This document shows, in pieces, positions 1-7,865 of a stretch of DNA of 64,000 nt; position 1 is the first letter of the stretch; every line of letters starts with the position of its first letter. This DNA comes from Flavobacterium sp. 102 (GTDB taxonomy: Bacteria; Bacteroidota; Bacteroidia; Flavobacteriales; Flavobacteriaceae): assembly GCF_003634615.1 (NCBI RefSeq), contig NZ_RBKX01000001.1, positions 2,108,001 through 2,172,000 of the forward strand, written 5' to 3'. The position numbers and the translations under genes were made by a program. The notes below the pieces were generated by a model that was not told the origin of the DNA, made no database searches, and worked only from the letters and a program-made list of their open reading frames with translations.

Positions 1-628
1 CGTGTGCTAAAGTGTACGCCAATTGTTGTACCATATTAGCACCGGCATTTTGGTAAATTCCGCTACTGATATTTAAGAAAGGAGTAGTTGCTTTAGAAGC
101 AATGGTATTCAATTTATCAAAATCTTTGTCTAAGTTTTCGAACCAATTGCCGTCTCTAACCAATTGCCCGATAGGATCTATTTGGAGGAATATACTGGCG
201 TTGTTTTTTGTTTTGAAATCATCGACTTTATTTACGAAATCGATTGAAAGGAAAGGCAAATAAAAAAAATATTGGGTTTTGCCCAAAGGAAGATTCTCCA
301 TTAATTCTTCCACTGCAATCGAATCGTTCTCAATCGTAAAACGAATACTTTCGGCACCGCGATTTAAAGTGTCTAAAGCGCGTTCGTTTGACTTTTTGAC
401 ATCGTGAACGAAAATATTTTGAAGAATCGAAAAGGCATTTTCGTTTGCAGTAATTTCAAATTTGGTTTCCGATTCATCGTTATGATAGAAAGGTTTCACT
501 TTGATTCCTTCGGGACTTTCCCAAACTAAAGTTTCGTTATAATCGGCACCTTTGAGTTCGTATTGAATTTGTTGTTTCCATTGTTTGGAAGACACCGTTT
601 CGAATCCATTGAATAAATTGTCAGCCAT
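1..628 (-). CDS. mutA: Methylmalonyl-CoA mutase small subunit (partial)
   Basis: This is the N-terminal ~209 codons of the small subunit of the B12-dependent mutase that interconverts succinyl-CoA and (R)-methylmalonyl-CoA; the rest lies beyond the left edge. I translated it from the ATG at 628 downward. The opening MADNLFNGFETVSSKQWKQQ and the later stretch with YQNAGANMVQQLAYTLA are typical of the family. In the heterodimeric enzyme the small subunit is the non-catalytic partner of MutB and lacks a working B12 site. It starts 9 bases after the divIC stop on the same strand and so is probably the third gene of a udk-divIC-mutA(-mutB) operon. The need for adenosylcobalamin ties it to the B12 uptake genes at 15.6-21.2 kb. 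Confidence 0.88.
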   Translation of the reverse strand, partial: MADNLFNGFETVSSKQWKQQIQYELKGADYNETLVWESPEGIKVKPFYHNDESETKFEITANENAFSILQNIFVHDVKKSNERALDTLNRGAESIRFTIENDSIAVEELMENLPLGKTQYFFYLPFLSIDFVNKVDDFKTKNNASIFLQIDPIGQLVRDGNWFENLDKDFDKLNTIASKATTPFLNISSGIYQNAGANMVQQLAYTLAH

Positions 629-637
629 GGTTAGCAG

Positions 638-991
638 TTATAAAGATTTTGACTTGGATTGTTCTTCTTTCAGAGAATCTTCCTCAAATTCGATGATGTA
701 AACGTCTTCGCTGTCGCGTTTCATATAGTATTTTTCGCGGGCGTATTTTTCAATCTGGTCAGGATTTTTGAGGAGTTTGATGTTCTCTTGGTCTTTTCTG
801 ATTTCGTCCTGATAGTATTTTTTGTTGTCTTCTAATTCGTCGAGTTGTTTGTTCAACACTCGTTGTTCCATATAGGAAGTATTGTCTATAAAAAGCATCC
901 ACACGATAAAAAAACACAACACTATAACATATCGGTTTCCCAAAATTTTCAGGATAGGATAGTTATCGGTTAGGTTTTTAAAGAAGCTCAT
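638..991 (-). CDS. Septum formation initiator, FtsB/DivIC family
   Basis: A 117-residue single-pass membrane protein of the divisome. A short cytoplasmic N-terminus is followed by one hydrophobic segment (about residues 21-36), a charged coiled coil (about 40-75) and the conserved C-terminal block NPDQIEKYAREKYYMKRD with the family's 'EKYAREKYYM' signature. Members bridge FtsL and FtsQ/DivIB and help activate septal wall synthesis. It lies 11 bases after udk and 9 bases before mutA on the same strand, which indicates one transcript. Family assignment is firm; whether it should be called FtsB or DivIC cannot be settled from sequence alone. Confidence 0.88.
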   Translation of the reverse strand: MSFFKNLTDNYPILKILGNRYVIVLCFFIVWMLFIDNTSYMEQRVLNKQLDELEDNKKYYQDEIRKDQENIKLLKNPDQIEKYAREKYYMKRDSEDVYIIEFEEDSLKEEQSKSKSL

Positions 992-1002
992 GTATGGTTT
1001 TT

Positions 1003-1611
1003 TTAGGTAATTCTTTGGTTGATTACGGCACGAACCACATCAATGGCAACCGTATTGTATTTATCGTTTGGAATGATGATATCGGCAAACACTTTGGTTG
1101 GTTCAATAAACTGTTGGTGCATTGGTTTTAAAGTCGTTTGGTAACGATTTAATACTTCTTCCATATCACGTCCGCGTTCGGCGATGTCTCTTTTTAGTCT
1201 TCGGATTAAACGTTCATCAGAATCGGCGTGCACAAATACTTTGACGTCAAATAAATCACGAAGTTCAGGATTGGTTAAGATTAAAATTCCTTCAACAATC
1301 ATTACTTTTCTAGGATGTGTAACAATACTGTCATCGGTTCTGTTGTGCGTGATGAAGGAATACACCGGTTGCTCAATGGTTTTGCCTGCTTTTAGATCTT
1401 TTAAGTGTTGTACCAAAAGGTCAAAATCGATGGCGCGAGGATGATCAAAATTGATTAAGGCTCTTTCTTCAAAACTTAGGTTATTGTTTACCTTGTAATA
1501 AGAGTCTTGAGAAATGACCCCGACTTCCGTTTCGGGTAATTCATTCATGATTTGGTGAACTACGGTTGTTTTTCCACTTCCTGTTCCTCCGGCAATTCCG
1601 ATAATCAGCAT
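1003..1611 (-). CDS. udk: Uridine kinase
   Basis: Phosphorylates uridine and cytidine to UMP and CMP in pyrimidine salvage (cytosolic). The 202-residue product opens MLIIGIAGGTGSGKTTVV, a P-loop right at the N-terminus. It also carries the family's SQDSYYK block, the NFDHPRAIDFDLL substrate region and the RRLKRDIAERGRD lid helix. The open frame extends 30 bases upstream to 1641, but 1611 is the better start because uridine kinases begin just before the P-loop. First gene of the udk-divIC-mutA group. Confidence 0.93.
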   Translation of the reverse strand: MLIIGIAGGTGSGKTTVVHQIMNELPETEVGVISQDSYYKVNNNLSFEERALINFDHPRAIDFDLLVQHLKDLKAGKTIEQPVYSFITHNRTDDSIVTHPRKVMIVEGILILTNPELRDLFDVKVFVHADSDERLIRRLKRDIAERGRDMEEVLNRYQTTLKPMHQQFIEPTKVFADIIIPNDKYNTVAIDVVRAVINQRIT

Positions 1612-1747
1612 ATGTTGTTGTGTTATTTTTACTGAGAACAAAAATAGAAATTATATCGGAAGAGAATTTGATTTTTTAGAGAAAAGAGAAAAGAAAATAG
1701 AGAAAGGGAAAAAGGAGTAGGAGACTTTAAGAAATTGAGTAGTTTTA

Positions 1748-1794
1748 GCAGGATTACCTATTCTGAGATAGAGCTCTATTACAAGTAAATCCTT
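1748..1794. repeat. 47-bp intergenic direct repeat, copy 1
   Basis: Matches 1861-1907 at 41 of 47 positions. Its ends are themselves inverted (AGGATT ... AATCCT). It lies between udk and tRNA-Pro in DNA with no credible gene. Function is unknown; REP-like or remnant mobile repeat DNA is the simplest reading. Confidence 0.6.
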
Positions 1795-1860
1795 TTGAAT
1801 GTTCCATTCAAATTATTTTTCATTTTAATAATACCTTCAACGAGTTGAGGTATTCTCTGT

Positions 1861-1907
1861 GCAGGATTGGATATCCTGAGATAGGACTCTATTACAAGTA
1901 AATCCTT
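1861..1907. repeat. 47-bp intergenic direct repeat, copy 2
   Basis: Second copy of the element at 1748-1794, sharing 21 identical bases at the right end (CTCTATTACAAGTAAATCCT plus T). The two copies are 113 bp apart. The space between and after them holds small hairpins: TTGAATGttCCATTCAA near 1795, ATACCTTCAAcgagTTGAGGTAT near 1832 and AGCAGTTTtgacAAACTGCT near 1909. Confidence 0.6.
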
Positions 1908-1980
1908 AAGCAGTTTTGACAAACTGCTGGTCTTTTTTATTTTAAATGAATTTTCAGGTAAACCTGAATTCATTTGAAAT

Positions 1981-2015
1981 AAAAAATCCCTTCTGTTTTG
2001 CAACAGAAAGGATTT
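1981..2015 (-). terminator. Rho-independent terminator of tRNA-Pro
   Basis: On the minus strand, directly after the tRNA CCA end, a hairpin AAATCCtTTCTGTT/AACAGAAgGGATTT is followed by a T-run. It ends the tRNA-Pro transcript. Confidence 0.75.
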
Positions 2016-2017
2016 AC

Positions 2018-2095
2018 TGGTCGGGGTGGCAGGATTCGAACCTGCGGCCTCCTGCTCCCAAAGCAGGCGCGATAACCGGGCTACGCTACACCCCG
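2018..2095 (-). tRNA. tRNA-Pro(UGG)
   Basis: Read on the minus strand it gives a full cloverleaf. The acceptor stem is CGGGGTG/CACCCCG with discriminator A and a CCA tail encoded at 2018-2020. The anticodon loop is TTTGGGA, anticodon TGG, and the T-arm contains GGTTCGAATCC. The open frames on both strands across this region, one with the familiar false peptide WQDSNLRPPAPKAG, are translations of the tRNA and not genes. Confidence 0.96.
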
Positions 2096-2205
2096 AAAGC
2101 GAGTGCAAATATAATGCTATTATTTATTTTTCAAAGCATAATATAAAATTATTTTTTGATAGCTTTTTATGATTTGAGGAGATTTAATTTTTCATTTTAT
2201 TGAGT

Positions 2206-2213
2206 TACCTTTG
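2206..2213 (+). promoter_or_regulatory. -7 box of trxB
   Basis: TACCTTTG fits the Bacteroidota -7 consensus TAnnTTTG, 22 bases before the trxB start. I find no well-spaced -33 TTTG, so only the -7 element is claimed. Confidence 0.45.
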
Positions 2214-2235
2214 CAAACGAAATAAAACATAAATC

Positions 2236-3183
2236 ATGTCAGATACTATAGAAAAAATTAAATGCCTTATAATTGGTTCAGGTCCTGCGGGCTATACCGC
2301 CGCTATTTATGCCGCCAGAGCTAATATGAATCCGGTGCTTTACCAAGGAACACAACCTGGTGGACAATTAACCACCACCAATGAAGTAGAAAATTTTCCG
2401 GGTTATCCTGATGGGGTAACCGGTCCGGAAATGATGGTACAATTGCAAGAACAAGCCAAACGTTTCGGAACTGACGTTCGTGACGGTTGGGCCACCAAAG
2501 TTGATTTTTCGGGACCAATTCACAAAGTGTGGATTAACGATACCATTGAACTACACGCTGAAACGGTAATTATTTCTACCGGAGCTTCGGCTAAATATTT
2601 AGGATTGCCTTCTGAACAACATTATTTACAAACCGGTGGCGGTGTTTCTGCTTGTGCGGTTTGTGACGGGTTCTTTTACAGAAACCAAGAGGTAGTGATT
2701 GTTGGAGCCGGAGATTCGGCTTGTGAGGAAGCGCATTATTTATCAAAACTTTGTAAAAAAGTAACCATGTTGGTTAGAAGTGAGAAATTCAGAGCTTCAA
2801 AAATCATGGAAGAAAGAGTACGCAAAACAGAAAATATTACGATATTAATGAACCACGATACCGTTGAGGTGATTGGTGACGGCCAAGTGGTAAATGAAGT
2901 AAAAGCGTTGAATAAAACAACAGGTGAAGAAATTACGATTCCGGCAACCGGTTTCTTCGTAGCGATTGGTCACAAACCCAATACAGACATTTTTGCCGAA
3001 TACATTACGTTGGACGAAACCGGTTACATTATCAATGTTCCGGGAACTTCTAAAACCAATGTTGCCGGTGTTTTTGTAGCCGGTGATGCTGCCGATCATG
3101 TGTATCGTCAAGCGATTACTGCAGCTGGAACAGGTTGTATGGCAGCTTTAGATGCTGAAAGATATTTGGCAGCTTTAGACTAA
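2236..3183 (+). CDS. trxB: Thioredoxin-disulfide reductase
   Basis: A 315-residue cytosolic flavoenzyme that reduces thioredoxin with NADPH. Visible motifs in order: FAD-binding GSGPAGYTAAIYAARA (residues 14-29), the GGQLTTT/VENFPGYP block (42-57), the redox-active CAVC pair (140-143), NADPH-binding VGAGDSACEEA (about 156-166), and the C-terminal FAD motif with FVAGDAAD. Length and layout are normal for low-molecular-weight TrxB. It stands alone on the plus strand, with a -7 box upstream and a strong shared hairpin downstream. Confidence 0.96.
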   Translation: MSDTIEKIKCLIIGSGPAGYTAAIYAARANMNPVLYQGTQPGGQLTTTNEVENFPGYPDGVTGPEMMVQLQEQAKRFGTDVRDGWATKVDFSGPIHKVWINDTIELHAETVIISTGASAKYLGLPSEQHYLQTGGGVSACAVCDGFFYRNQEVVIVGAGDSACEEAHYLSKLCKKVTMLVRSEKFRASKIMEERVRKTENITILMNHDTVEVIGDGQVVNEVKALNKTTGEEITIPATGFFVAIGHKPNTDIFAEYITLDETGYIINVPGTSKTNVAGVFVAGDAADHVYRQAITAAGTGCMAALDAERYLAALD

Positions 3184-3202
3184 ATTTTCAAAAAAGTCTT
3201 TT

Positions 3203-3249
3203 AAGACCGACTAATTGTTACTCTTTTTTGTCTACAATTAGTCGGTCTT
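3203..3249. terminator. Bidirectional terminator, overlaps end of the M28 gene
   Basis: Perfect 16-bp arms: AAGACCGACTAATTGT at 3203-3218 and its complement at 3234-3249, with a 15-base loop. It serves trxB (plus) and the convergent M28 peptidase (minus). The right arm encodes part of the peptidase C-terminus (DRLIVDKKE). Confidence 0.8.
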
Positions 3250-4261
3250 TTCTATTGGCAATTTCCCAAGCAATAGCAAAAGCATATTGGGTGCGTTTGG
3301 TTAGTGCATCAAACTCTATTTTACTGACTTCATCTGAGGCTTTGTGGTAATCGGCATGTGTACCGTTAAAAAGGAATACTGATGGAATTCCGTTTTTGGC
3401 AAAATTGTAATGATCAGAACGATAATAAAAACGGTTGGGGTCTTTTTTATCGTTGTATTTATAGTCTAAGTCAAGTTTGGTATATTCTTTATTCACGCTT
3501 TCGCAAATGTTGTACAGGTCAGTCGATAAATAATCGGAACCAATTACATAAATATAATTGTTACTGTCTTTGTGCAAATCATCGCGGCGACCTATCATAT
3601 CAATATTAACATCGGCAACCGTATTGATCAAAGGAAATAAAGGATTCTCGGCATAATAGCGCGAACCGTGTAAACCATGTTCTTCACCGGTTACATGCAA
3701 GATTAGGATAGAACGCTTTGGACCATGACCTTCGTTTTTGGCTTTTTGAAAAGCCACCGCCATTTCCATTAAAGCAACAGTTCCCGAACCGTCATCATCG
3801 GCACCGTTGTAAACTTCTCCATTTTTAACACCTACGTGGTCGTAATGGGCTGAGATCACCACAATCTCCTCTGGTTTTTCGGAACCTTCTATGAAAGCCC
3901 AAATATTCTCCGAATCGGGTAAGTTTTCATTTCGTTTTGCATTTAAAAAAACTGCGGGAACGGTTTGGTAATAATCTTTAGCGCCTTTCGGAAAAGACAC
4001 GCCGTTCTTTTTATAGAAATCAATCATGAATTTTCCGGCCTTTTTTTGTCCGGCACTACCGGTTTCACGGCCTTCGGTTTCGTCGGAAGCGATATAGGTT
4101 AAATTAGTGCGTAAACTTTCGGTTGAAATAGTATTAATATATGTTCCGAGACCCAAATTAATTTTAGGTTCCGAAGTTTTTTTTACCGCTTCTTTTTGAA
4201 CGTTGCAACCTATAAAGAAGGCAACAATCAATAGTGATGAGAGCATTATTTTTTTTGTCAT
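3218..4261 (-). CDS. M28 family metallopeptidase, lipoprotein
   Basis: A 347-residue predicted envelope lipoprotein (lipobox FFIGC, Cys19) with a di-zinc aminopeptidase domain of the M28 family. Candidate metal and catalytic residues are visible: SAHYDHVG (His139), GADDDGSG (Asp154-156), TGEEHGLHGS (Glu193-194), NIDMIGR (Asp221) and RSDHYNF near the C-terminus. Members trim N-terminal residues from extracytoplasmic peptides. It convergently faces trxB and its stop codon lies inside the shared terminator hairpin. The upstream DUF3667 gene ends 3 bases before its start, so the two may be co-transcribed. Substrate is unknown. Confidence 0.9.
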   Translation of the reverse strand: MTKKIMLSSLLIVAFFIGCNVQKEAVKKTSEPKINLGLGTYINTISTESLRTNLTYIASDETEGRETGSAGQKKAGKFMIDFYKKNGVSFPKGAKDYYQTVPAVFLNAKRNENLPDSENIWAFIEGSEKPEEIVVISAHYDHVGVKNGEVYNGADDDGSGTVALMEMAVAFQKAKNEGHGPKRSILILHVTGEEHGLHGSRYYAENPLFPLINTVADVNIDMIGRRDDLHKDSNNYIYVIGSDYLSTDLYNICESVNKEYTKLDLDYKYNDKKDPNRFYYRSDHYNFAKNGIPSVFLFNGTHADYHKASDEVSKIEFDALTKRTQYAFAIAWEIANRKDRLIVDKKE

Positions 4262-4263
4262 AA

Positions 4264-5364
4264 TTAATGAATGTTAATAAACGAATAGAAAAAAAGCCCA
4301 ACTAATATAAAGGTTAGGATAATCATATTGATAAAGAACATCAAGATACCTTTGATAATTGTTTTTATCCTACTTTGCTCGTAAAAACGATGGTGCGCCG
4401 GAAAAAAATAATAAAGCATATATACAATAATGATCGTGTCAATCATATAAATGATACCGTTAGTAATCGAATTATTTCCCATCAATCCAACAAAGAAATT
4501 AAATAATTCGAGAATTAAGGAAGCCAATAACAAAAAGGAAAAATAATGTAAAGTGAAAATACCATGGTCAAAATAATACCATCTTTTTTTATCTTGAAAT
4601 AGCCAAAGTACGAAGGCAAATAAAGGCATATAAATGAATAATGCTTTCGGAATATTGTGGATAAATGATTCGGTTACTTTGTCATAAACTTCTTTTTGTG
4701 TTCTCCCTTTTTTGACCATCAGGATTTTTTTATTCACCCAATATTCAAAACCATTCAGTTTTTCGTCGGCTTTGCCAAATTTTTGAATGGAATCTAAATG
4801 CTCCACAGATCGGTAACCGAAATTCATATAATCACTACCGTCAGTTGGCGCTTTTTTGTCATCAATAGTTTTTTGGAGTGTATCGGCAACTTTTTTATCG
4901 ATATAGCCATTTTTTTCCATATCGGCTATCCATTTCTTTTTTTCAAGGTTGTCTTTCGCTTTGTTAATCGAATCTGCTTCAGTAACGATTATTTGCTCCA
5001 TCGGCTTGGCTTGATTCTCATTGACCTTAACAGTTTCATCGCTCGGACTATCGGGAATAACAGAAAAAAGAAAGAAAGTCACAAAACTGATAAAAATGTA
5101 CAGCCGAATAGGCGCAAGATATGACATTCGCTTACCTGAAAGGTATTCTTTGGTTAACGACGAAGGCTTAAACATTAGGTTCCTGATGGTTTTCCAAAAG
5201 GAGTTTTCGTAATGGGTTAGGTCTTCAAAAAAATGCACAAACAGTTGTACAAAAGTTTTACGGGTATCGGTGTTTTCCTGACCACAATTGGGACAAAATT
5301 TATTTTCAACAACGTAACGGCAATTCAAGCACGTTTTGTCTTTTCTGAGTTCGCTTTTGGACAT
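4264..5364 (-). CDS. DUF3667 membrane protein with zinc ribbon
   Basis: 366 residues. The N-terminus has a CxxC...CxxC ribbon (Cys12, Cys15, Cys24, Cys27 in CLNCRYVVENKFCPNCGQEN). It is followed by a conserved amphipathic region and several hydrophobic segments: one near the YLAPIRLYIFISFVTFFLF stretch and three or four in the C-terminal third. This is the layout of the DUF3667 family, common and uncharacterised in Bacteroidota. The frame is open to 5445, but that would overlap the divergent DUF1801 gene. ATG 5364 puts the ribbon close to the N-terminus as in relatives. The central segment, about residues 105-200, is charged and low in hydrophobicity. Confidence 0.75.
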   Translation of the reverse strand: MSKSELRKDKTCLNCRYVVENKFCPNCGQENTDTRKTFVQLFVHFFEDLTHYENSFWKTIRNLMFKPSSLTKEYLSGKRMSYLAPIRLYIFISFVTFFLFSVIPDSPSDETVKVNENQAKPMEQIIVTEADSINKAKDNLEKKKWIADMEKNGYIDKKVADTLQKTIDDKKAPTDGSDYMNFGYRSVEHLDSIQKFGKADEKLNGFEYWVNKKILMVKKGRTQKEVYDKVTESFIHNIPKALFIYMPLFAFVLWLFQDKKRWYYFDHGIFTLHYFSFLLLASLILELFNFFVGLMGNNSITNGIIYMIDTIIIVYMLYYFFPAHHRFYEQSRIKTIIKGILMFFINMIILTFILVGLFFYSFINIH

Positions 5365-5435
5365 CGCTTTGTAATAAAAATCAATACGTAAATCTATAAA
5401 ATTATTTCTATTTTTGAGAAACAAAATATGTAACC

Positions 5436-5891
5436 ATGCAATCAAAAGCGCTAACCGTGGAGGAATACATTAATGAGTTGCCTTCAGACCGAAAAGAAGT
5501 GATTCAAAAACTCCGAAAAACAATTATAGAAAATCTTCCCAAAGGCTTTGAAGAAATGATGGGTTATGGGATGATGGGTTACTCAGTTCCACATTCTATT
5601 TACCCGAATGGCTATCATTGTAATCCAAAAGATCCGTTGCCATTTATGGGTATGGCTTCGCAAAAAAACTTTGTGGCTTTTTACCATATGGGTATTTATG
5701 CGGATAAAAATTTGTACGATTGGTTTGTGGCGGAATACACTCAGCGTTGTAAATACAAACTCGATATGGGAAAAAGTTGTGTGCGTTTCAAAAAGTTTGA
5801 TGACATTCCGTATGATTTAATAGCCGAATTAACCCAGAAAATTTCTGTCGAGGATTGGATTAAAACCTACGAATCTGCGTTTAAAAAATAA
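5436..5891 (+). CDS. DUF1801 family protein
   Basis: A 151-residue soluble protein matching the DUF1801 (YdhG-like) family: an N-terminal helix pair with VEEYINELPSDRKEVIQKLR, then EMMGYGMMGY, PFMGMASQKNFVAFYHMGIYAD and a C-terminal LDMGKSCVRFKKFDDIP block. Members have a small alpha/beta fold and no established biochemical role. It is probably co-transcribed with the acetyltransferase that begins 3 bases after its stop. No signal peptide or membrane segment. Confidence 0.85.
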   Translation: MQSKALTVEEYINELPSDRKEVIQKLRKTIIENLPKGFEEMMGYGMMGYSVPHSIYPNGYHCNPKDPLPFMGMASQKNFVAFYHMGIYADKNLYDWFVAEYTQRCKYKLDMGKSCVRFKKFDDIPYDLIAELTQKISVEDWIKTYESAFKK

Positions 5892-5894
5892 TCA

Positions 5895-6392
5895 ATGATA
5901 GTTATTCAAAACAATTCGGATTATAGTTTTACGGATGTTAGAGCCATTGCCCAAGAAGTTTGGCCTAAAACGTATGGTTCAATTTTGAGCCAAGCCCAAC
6001 TCGATTATATGATGGACATGATGTACAGTATTGAAGCTTTGCAAAGGCAGGCGAATGAAAAACAACATCAGTTTATTGTAGCCAAAGAGAATGATATTTC
6101 AGTTGGATTTGCTTCTTATGAGTTCGATTGTAATAGAACAAAAAAGACTAAGATTCACAAAATTTATGTTTTGTCAACCCAACAAGGGAAAGGCACCGGT
6201 AAGATTTTATTGGATTTTATTGCTGATGAAGCCAAAAGACAACATAACACAGCCATTTTTTTAAATGTTAACAAATACAATTCGGCGCAACATTTTTATA
6301 TGAAGTTGGGCTTTGACATTATTGAAGAAGAAGTAATCGATATTGGTAGCGGTTATGTAATGGATGATTTTGTGATGGAAAAAGAAATATAA
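5895..6392 (+). CDS. GNAT family N-acetyltransferase
   Basis: A 165-residue acyl-CoA-dependent acetyltransferase. The central strand IHKIYVLS is followed by the acetyl-CoA pyrophosphate loop QQGKGTGK (residues 96-103), and the C-terminus has NVNKYNSAQHFYMKLGF, the usual GNAT motif B. The substrate cannot be told from sequence. It starts 3 bases after the DUF1801 stop, so the pair should form one operon, closed by the hairpin at 6397-6427. Confidence 0.88.
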   Translation: MIVIQNNSDYSFTDVRAIAQEVWPKTYGSILSQAQLDYMMDMMYSIEALQRQANEKQHQFIVAKENDISVGFASYEFDCNRTKKTKIHKIYVLSTQQGKGTGKILLDFIADEAKRQHNTAIFLNVNKYNSAQHFYMKLGFDIIEEEVIDIGSGYVMDDFVMEKEI

Positions 6393-6396
6393 AAAA

Positions 6397-6427
6397 AAAT
6401 CTCCTGATGATTCAGGAGATTTTTTTT
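6397..6427. terminator. Bidirectional terminator between GNAT and yceI genes
   Basis: Stem AAATCTCCTGA / TCAGGAGATTT with a 4-base loop, A-run on the left and T-run on the right, placed between convergent genes. Confidence 0.85.
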
Positions 6428-6971
6428 ATTTAAGAGTAACATCTAAAGTTACGGCTACTTTCTTGGTGAGTTTTTTACTGACAACACTCGGAATTTCAAT
6501 ACCGTAATCATCAGTGTTTACAGAGAAATTAGAATCTATTTCTACACCGGCATCGGTTTTTTTAATTTTGGCGGTGACAACAATGTCTTTTGATTTACCG
6601 TGCAGTTCGAGTTTTCCTTTGATGGTATATTCTTTGGCGGTTGCGGTAAGTTTGCTCAAATCAAAGTTATCTATTTTTCCTTTAAAAGTTGATTTTGGGA
6701 ATTTATCGCTTTCCACATAGTTTTCGTTGAAATGTTCTTCCATCAAAGCTACTTTAAAGCGAAATCCTTTCATCAAAGCCAAGCTGGCAATTTCTCCCGT
6801 TTCCGTATTTAAAATACAAGTAACGGCCTCGTTTTTAGCTTTTACTTCTTCAAATGCAGGTACTGAAGCTTCAAAAGTAATTTTTCCGGTTTTGGTTACC
6901 AGTTTAGTTTGGGCAAAATTTTGTGCCGTAACTAACAACAATCCATAAAACAATATTTTTTTCATAACCAT
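6426..6971 (-). CDS. YceI family periplasmic protein
   Basis: 181 residues with a clear signal peptide (MKKILFYGLLLVTAQNFAQ, cleavage after about residue 21) and a YceI lipocalin-like beta-barrel: TKTGKITFEASVP, STFKGKIDNFDLS, YTIKGKLELHGKSKDIVVTAKI, and a C-terminal SNFSVNTDDYGIEIP block. YceI proteins bind isoprenoid-type lipids such as quinones or polyprenols in the periplasm. The start is ATG 6971 or the ATG two codons later (6965). It starts 3 bases after the cytochrome gene's stop, so cytochrome and YceI are made together. Confidence 0.9.
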   Translation of the reverse strand: MVMKKILFYGLLLVTAQNFAQTKLVTKTGKITFEASVPAFEEVKAKNEAVTCILNTETGEIASLALMKGFRFKVALMEEHFNENYVESDKFPKSTFKGKIDNFDLSKLTATAKEYTIKGKLELHGKSKDIVVTAKIKKTDAGVEIDSNFSVNTDDYGIEIPSVVSKKLTKKVAVTLDVTLK

Positions 6972-6974
6972 AAT

Positions 6975-7343
6975 TTATTCGATTAAACCTTGATTGGCCC
7001 ATGTGGAAACTTGATCGATTACAACTTGTGGCAAACGTGTTCCACCATTAGGCATCATTCCCGGCGAACCTTGTTCTCTTGATATTCGGTTTAATAATCC
7101 TCGGTTAAGAACCGCTTGTTTAACATTCTCGTATGTTGTTAAAGACATAGGCGCTCCGTTTACCGGCGTTGCGGCATGACACATGATACAGTTGTTGTCA
7201 ATTATACTTTTTACGGTATTAGTGTAAGTCACTTCATCAAGTTCGTCTATGCCTGATAAATCAGCCGATGAATCATTGCTACAACTGCTGACAAGAACTG
7301 TGCCGAGGAATAAAAAGGAAATTAAGATGGTGTTCTTTTTCAT
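6975..7343 (-). CDS. Monoheme c-type cytochrome lipoprotein
   Basis: 122 residues: lipoprotein signal ending at Cys21 (VLVSSC) and a single heme c site CIMCH (Cys52-His56). The later SPGMMPNGG supplies a likely methionine sixth ligand. The C-terminal VVIDQVSTWANQGLIE matches small cytochromes of the envelope. It should be a membrane-anchored periplasmic electron carrier. It is first in a two-gene operon with yceI and divergent from the OB-fold/DUF5777 pair across a 78-bp gap. Confidence 0.88.
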   Translation of the reverse strand: MKKNTILISFLFLGTVLVSSCSNDSSADLSGIDELDEVTYTNTVKSIIDNNCIMCHAATPVNGAPMSLTTYENVKQAVLNRGLLNRISREQGSPGMMPNGGTRLPQVVIDQVSTWANQGLIE

Positions 7344-7421
7344 GATTTTAATTTTTTTTGAATAAATTTAATAAATAAAATGACTTAAGTTTACCTATTG
7401 ATACTATAAATTAACGTTATT

Positions 7422-7811
7422 ATGAAGAAAAAGGTTTTTATTTTAGGACTTATTTTAATTGTGGTTGGATTTGGGGTTTATAAATACATTTATCAAGACC
7501 ATAGAGATATTGCAACAGAAGAAGCCAATTATTCGGCTACAGTAAAAGAAATTTTTAATGCCTTTACCGCCAATGATAGTTTGGCTAATGCCAAATATTT
7601 AGACAAAACTTTAGCTTTAAGGGGAAAGATATCTAACATTGATTTTGTCAATAAAATTATTACGGTTGATGAAAAGTTATCAGCCAGATTTACCACAGCA
7701 CTTCCTGAAAATATTAAAGCTGAGGATTCAATCAATTTAAAAGGAAGATTAGTAGGTTTTGATGATTTACTGGAAGAAATTCAAATGGACCAATGTACCA
7801 TAGTAGAATAG
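7422..7811 (+). CDS. Membrane-anchored OB-fold protein (tRNA_anti-like)
   Basis: 129 residues. One N-terminal hydrophobic helix (about residues 4-22), which could be an uncleaved anchor, precedes a periplasmic domain resembling the OB-fold 'tRNA_anti-like' family: KYLDKTLALRGKISNIDFVNKIITVDE, then LKGRLVGFDDLLEEIQMDQCTIV. The name refers to fold only; nothing suggests tRNA binding outside the cytoplasm. It is followed 54 bases later by the DUF5777 beta-barrel and is divergent from the cytochrome-yceI pair. CcmE, the heme chaperone, is also an anchored OB-fold, but no heme-binding His motif is present here. Confidence 0.75.
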   Translation: MKKKVFILGLILIVVGFGVYKYIYQDHRDIATEEANYSATVKEIFNAFTANDSLANAKYLDKTLALRGKISNIDFVNKIITVDEKLSARFTTALPENIKAEDSINLKGRLVGFDDLLEEIQMDQCTIVE

Positions 7812-7865
7812 GGTTCGCCAAAGTTTAAAAAAAATTGTTGTATTTAATAAAATAGAAATTTAGTT

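Noticed and set aside
1612..1641. Extended start of uridine kinase
   Set aside because: The ten extra residues lie before the P-loop and are not part of the family; ATG 1611 fits.
1779..2146. Open frames on both strands across tRNA-Pro
   Set aside because: They are translations of the tRNA and its flanks (for example the false peptide WQDSNLRPPAPKAG).
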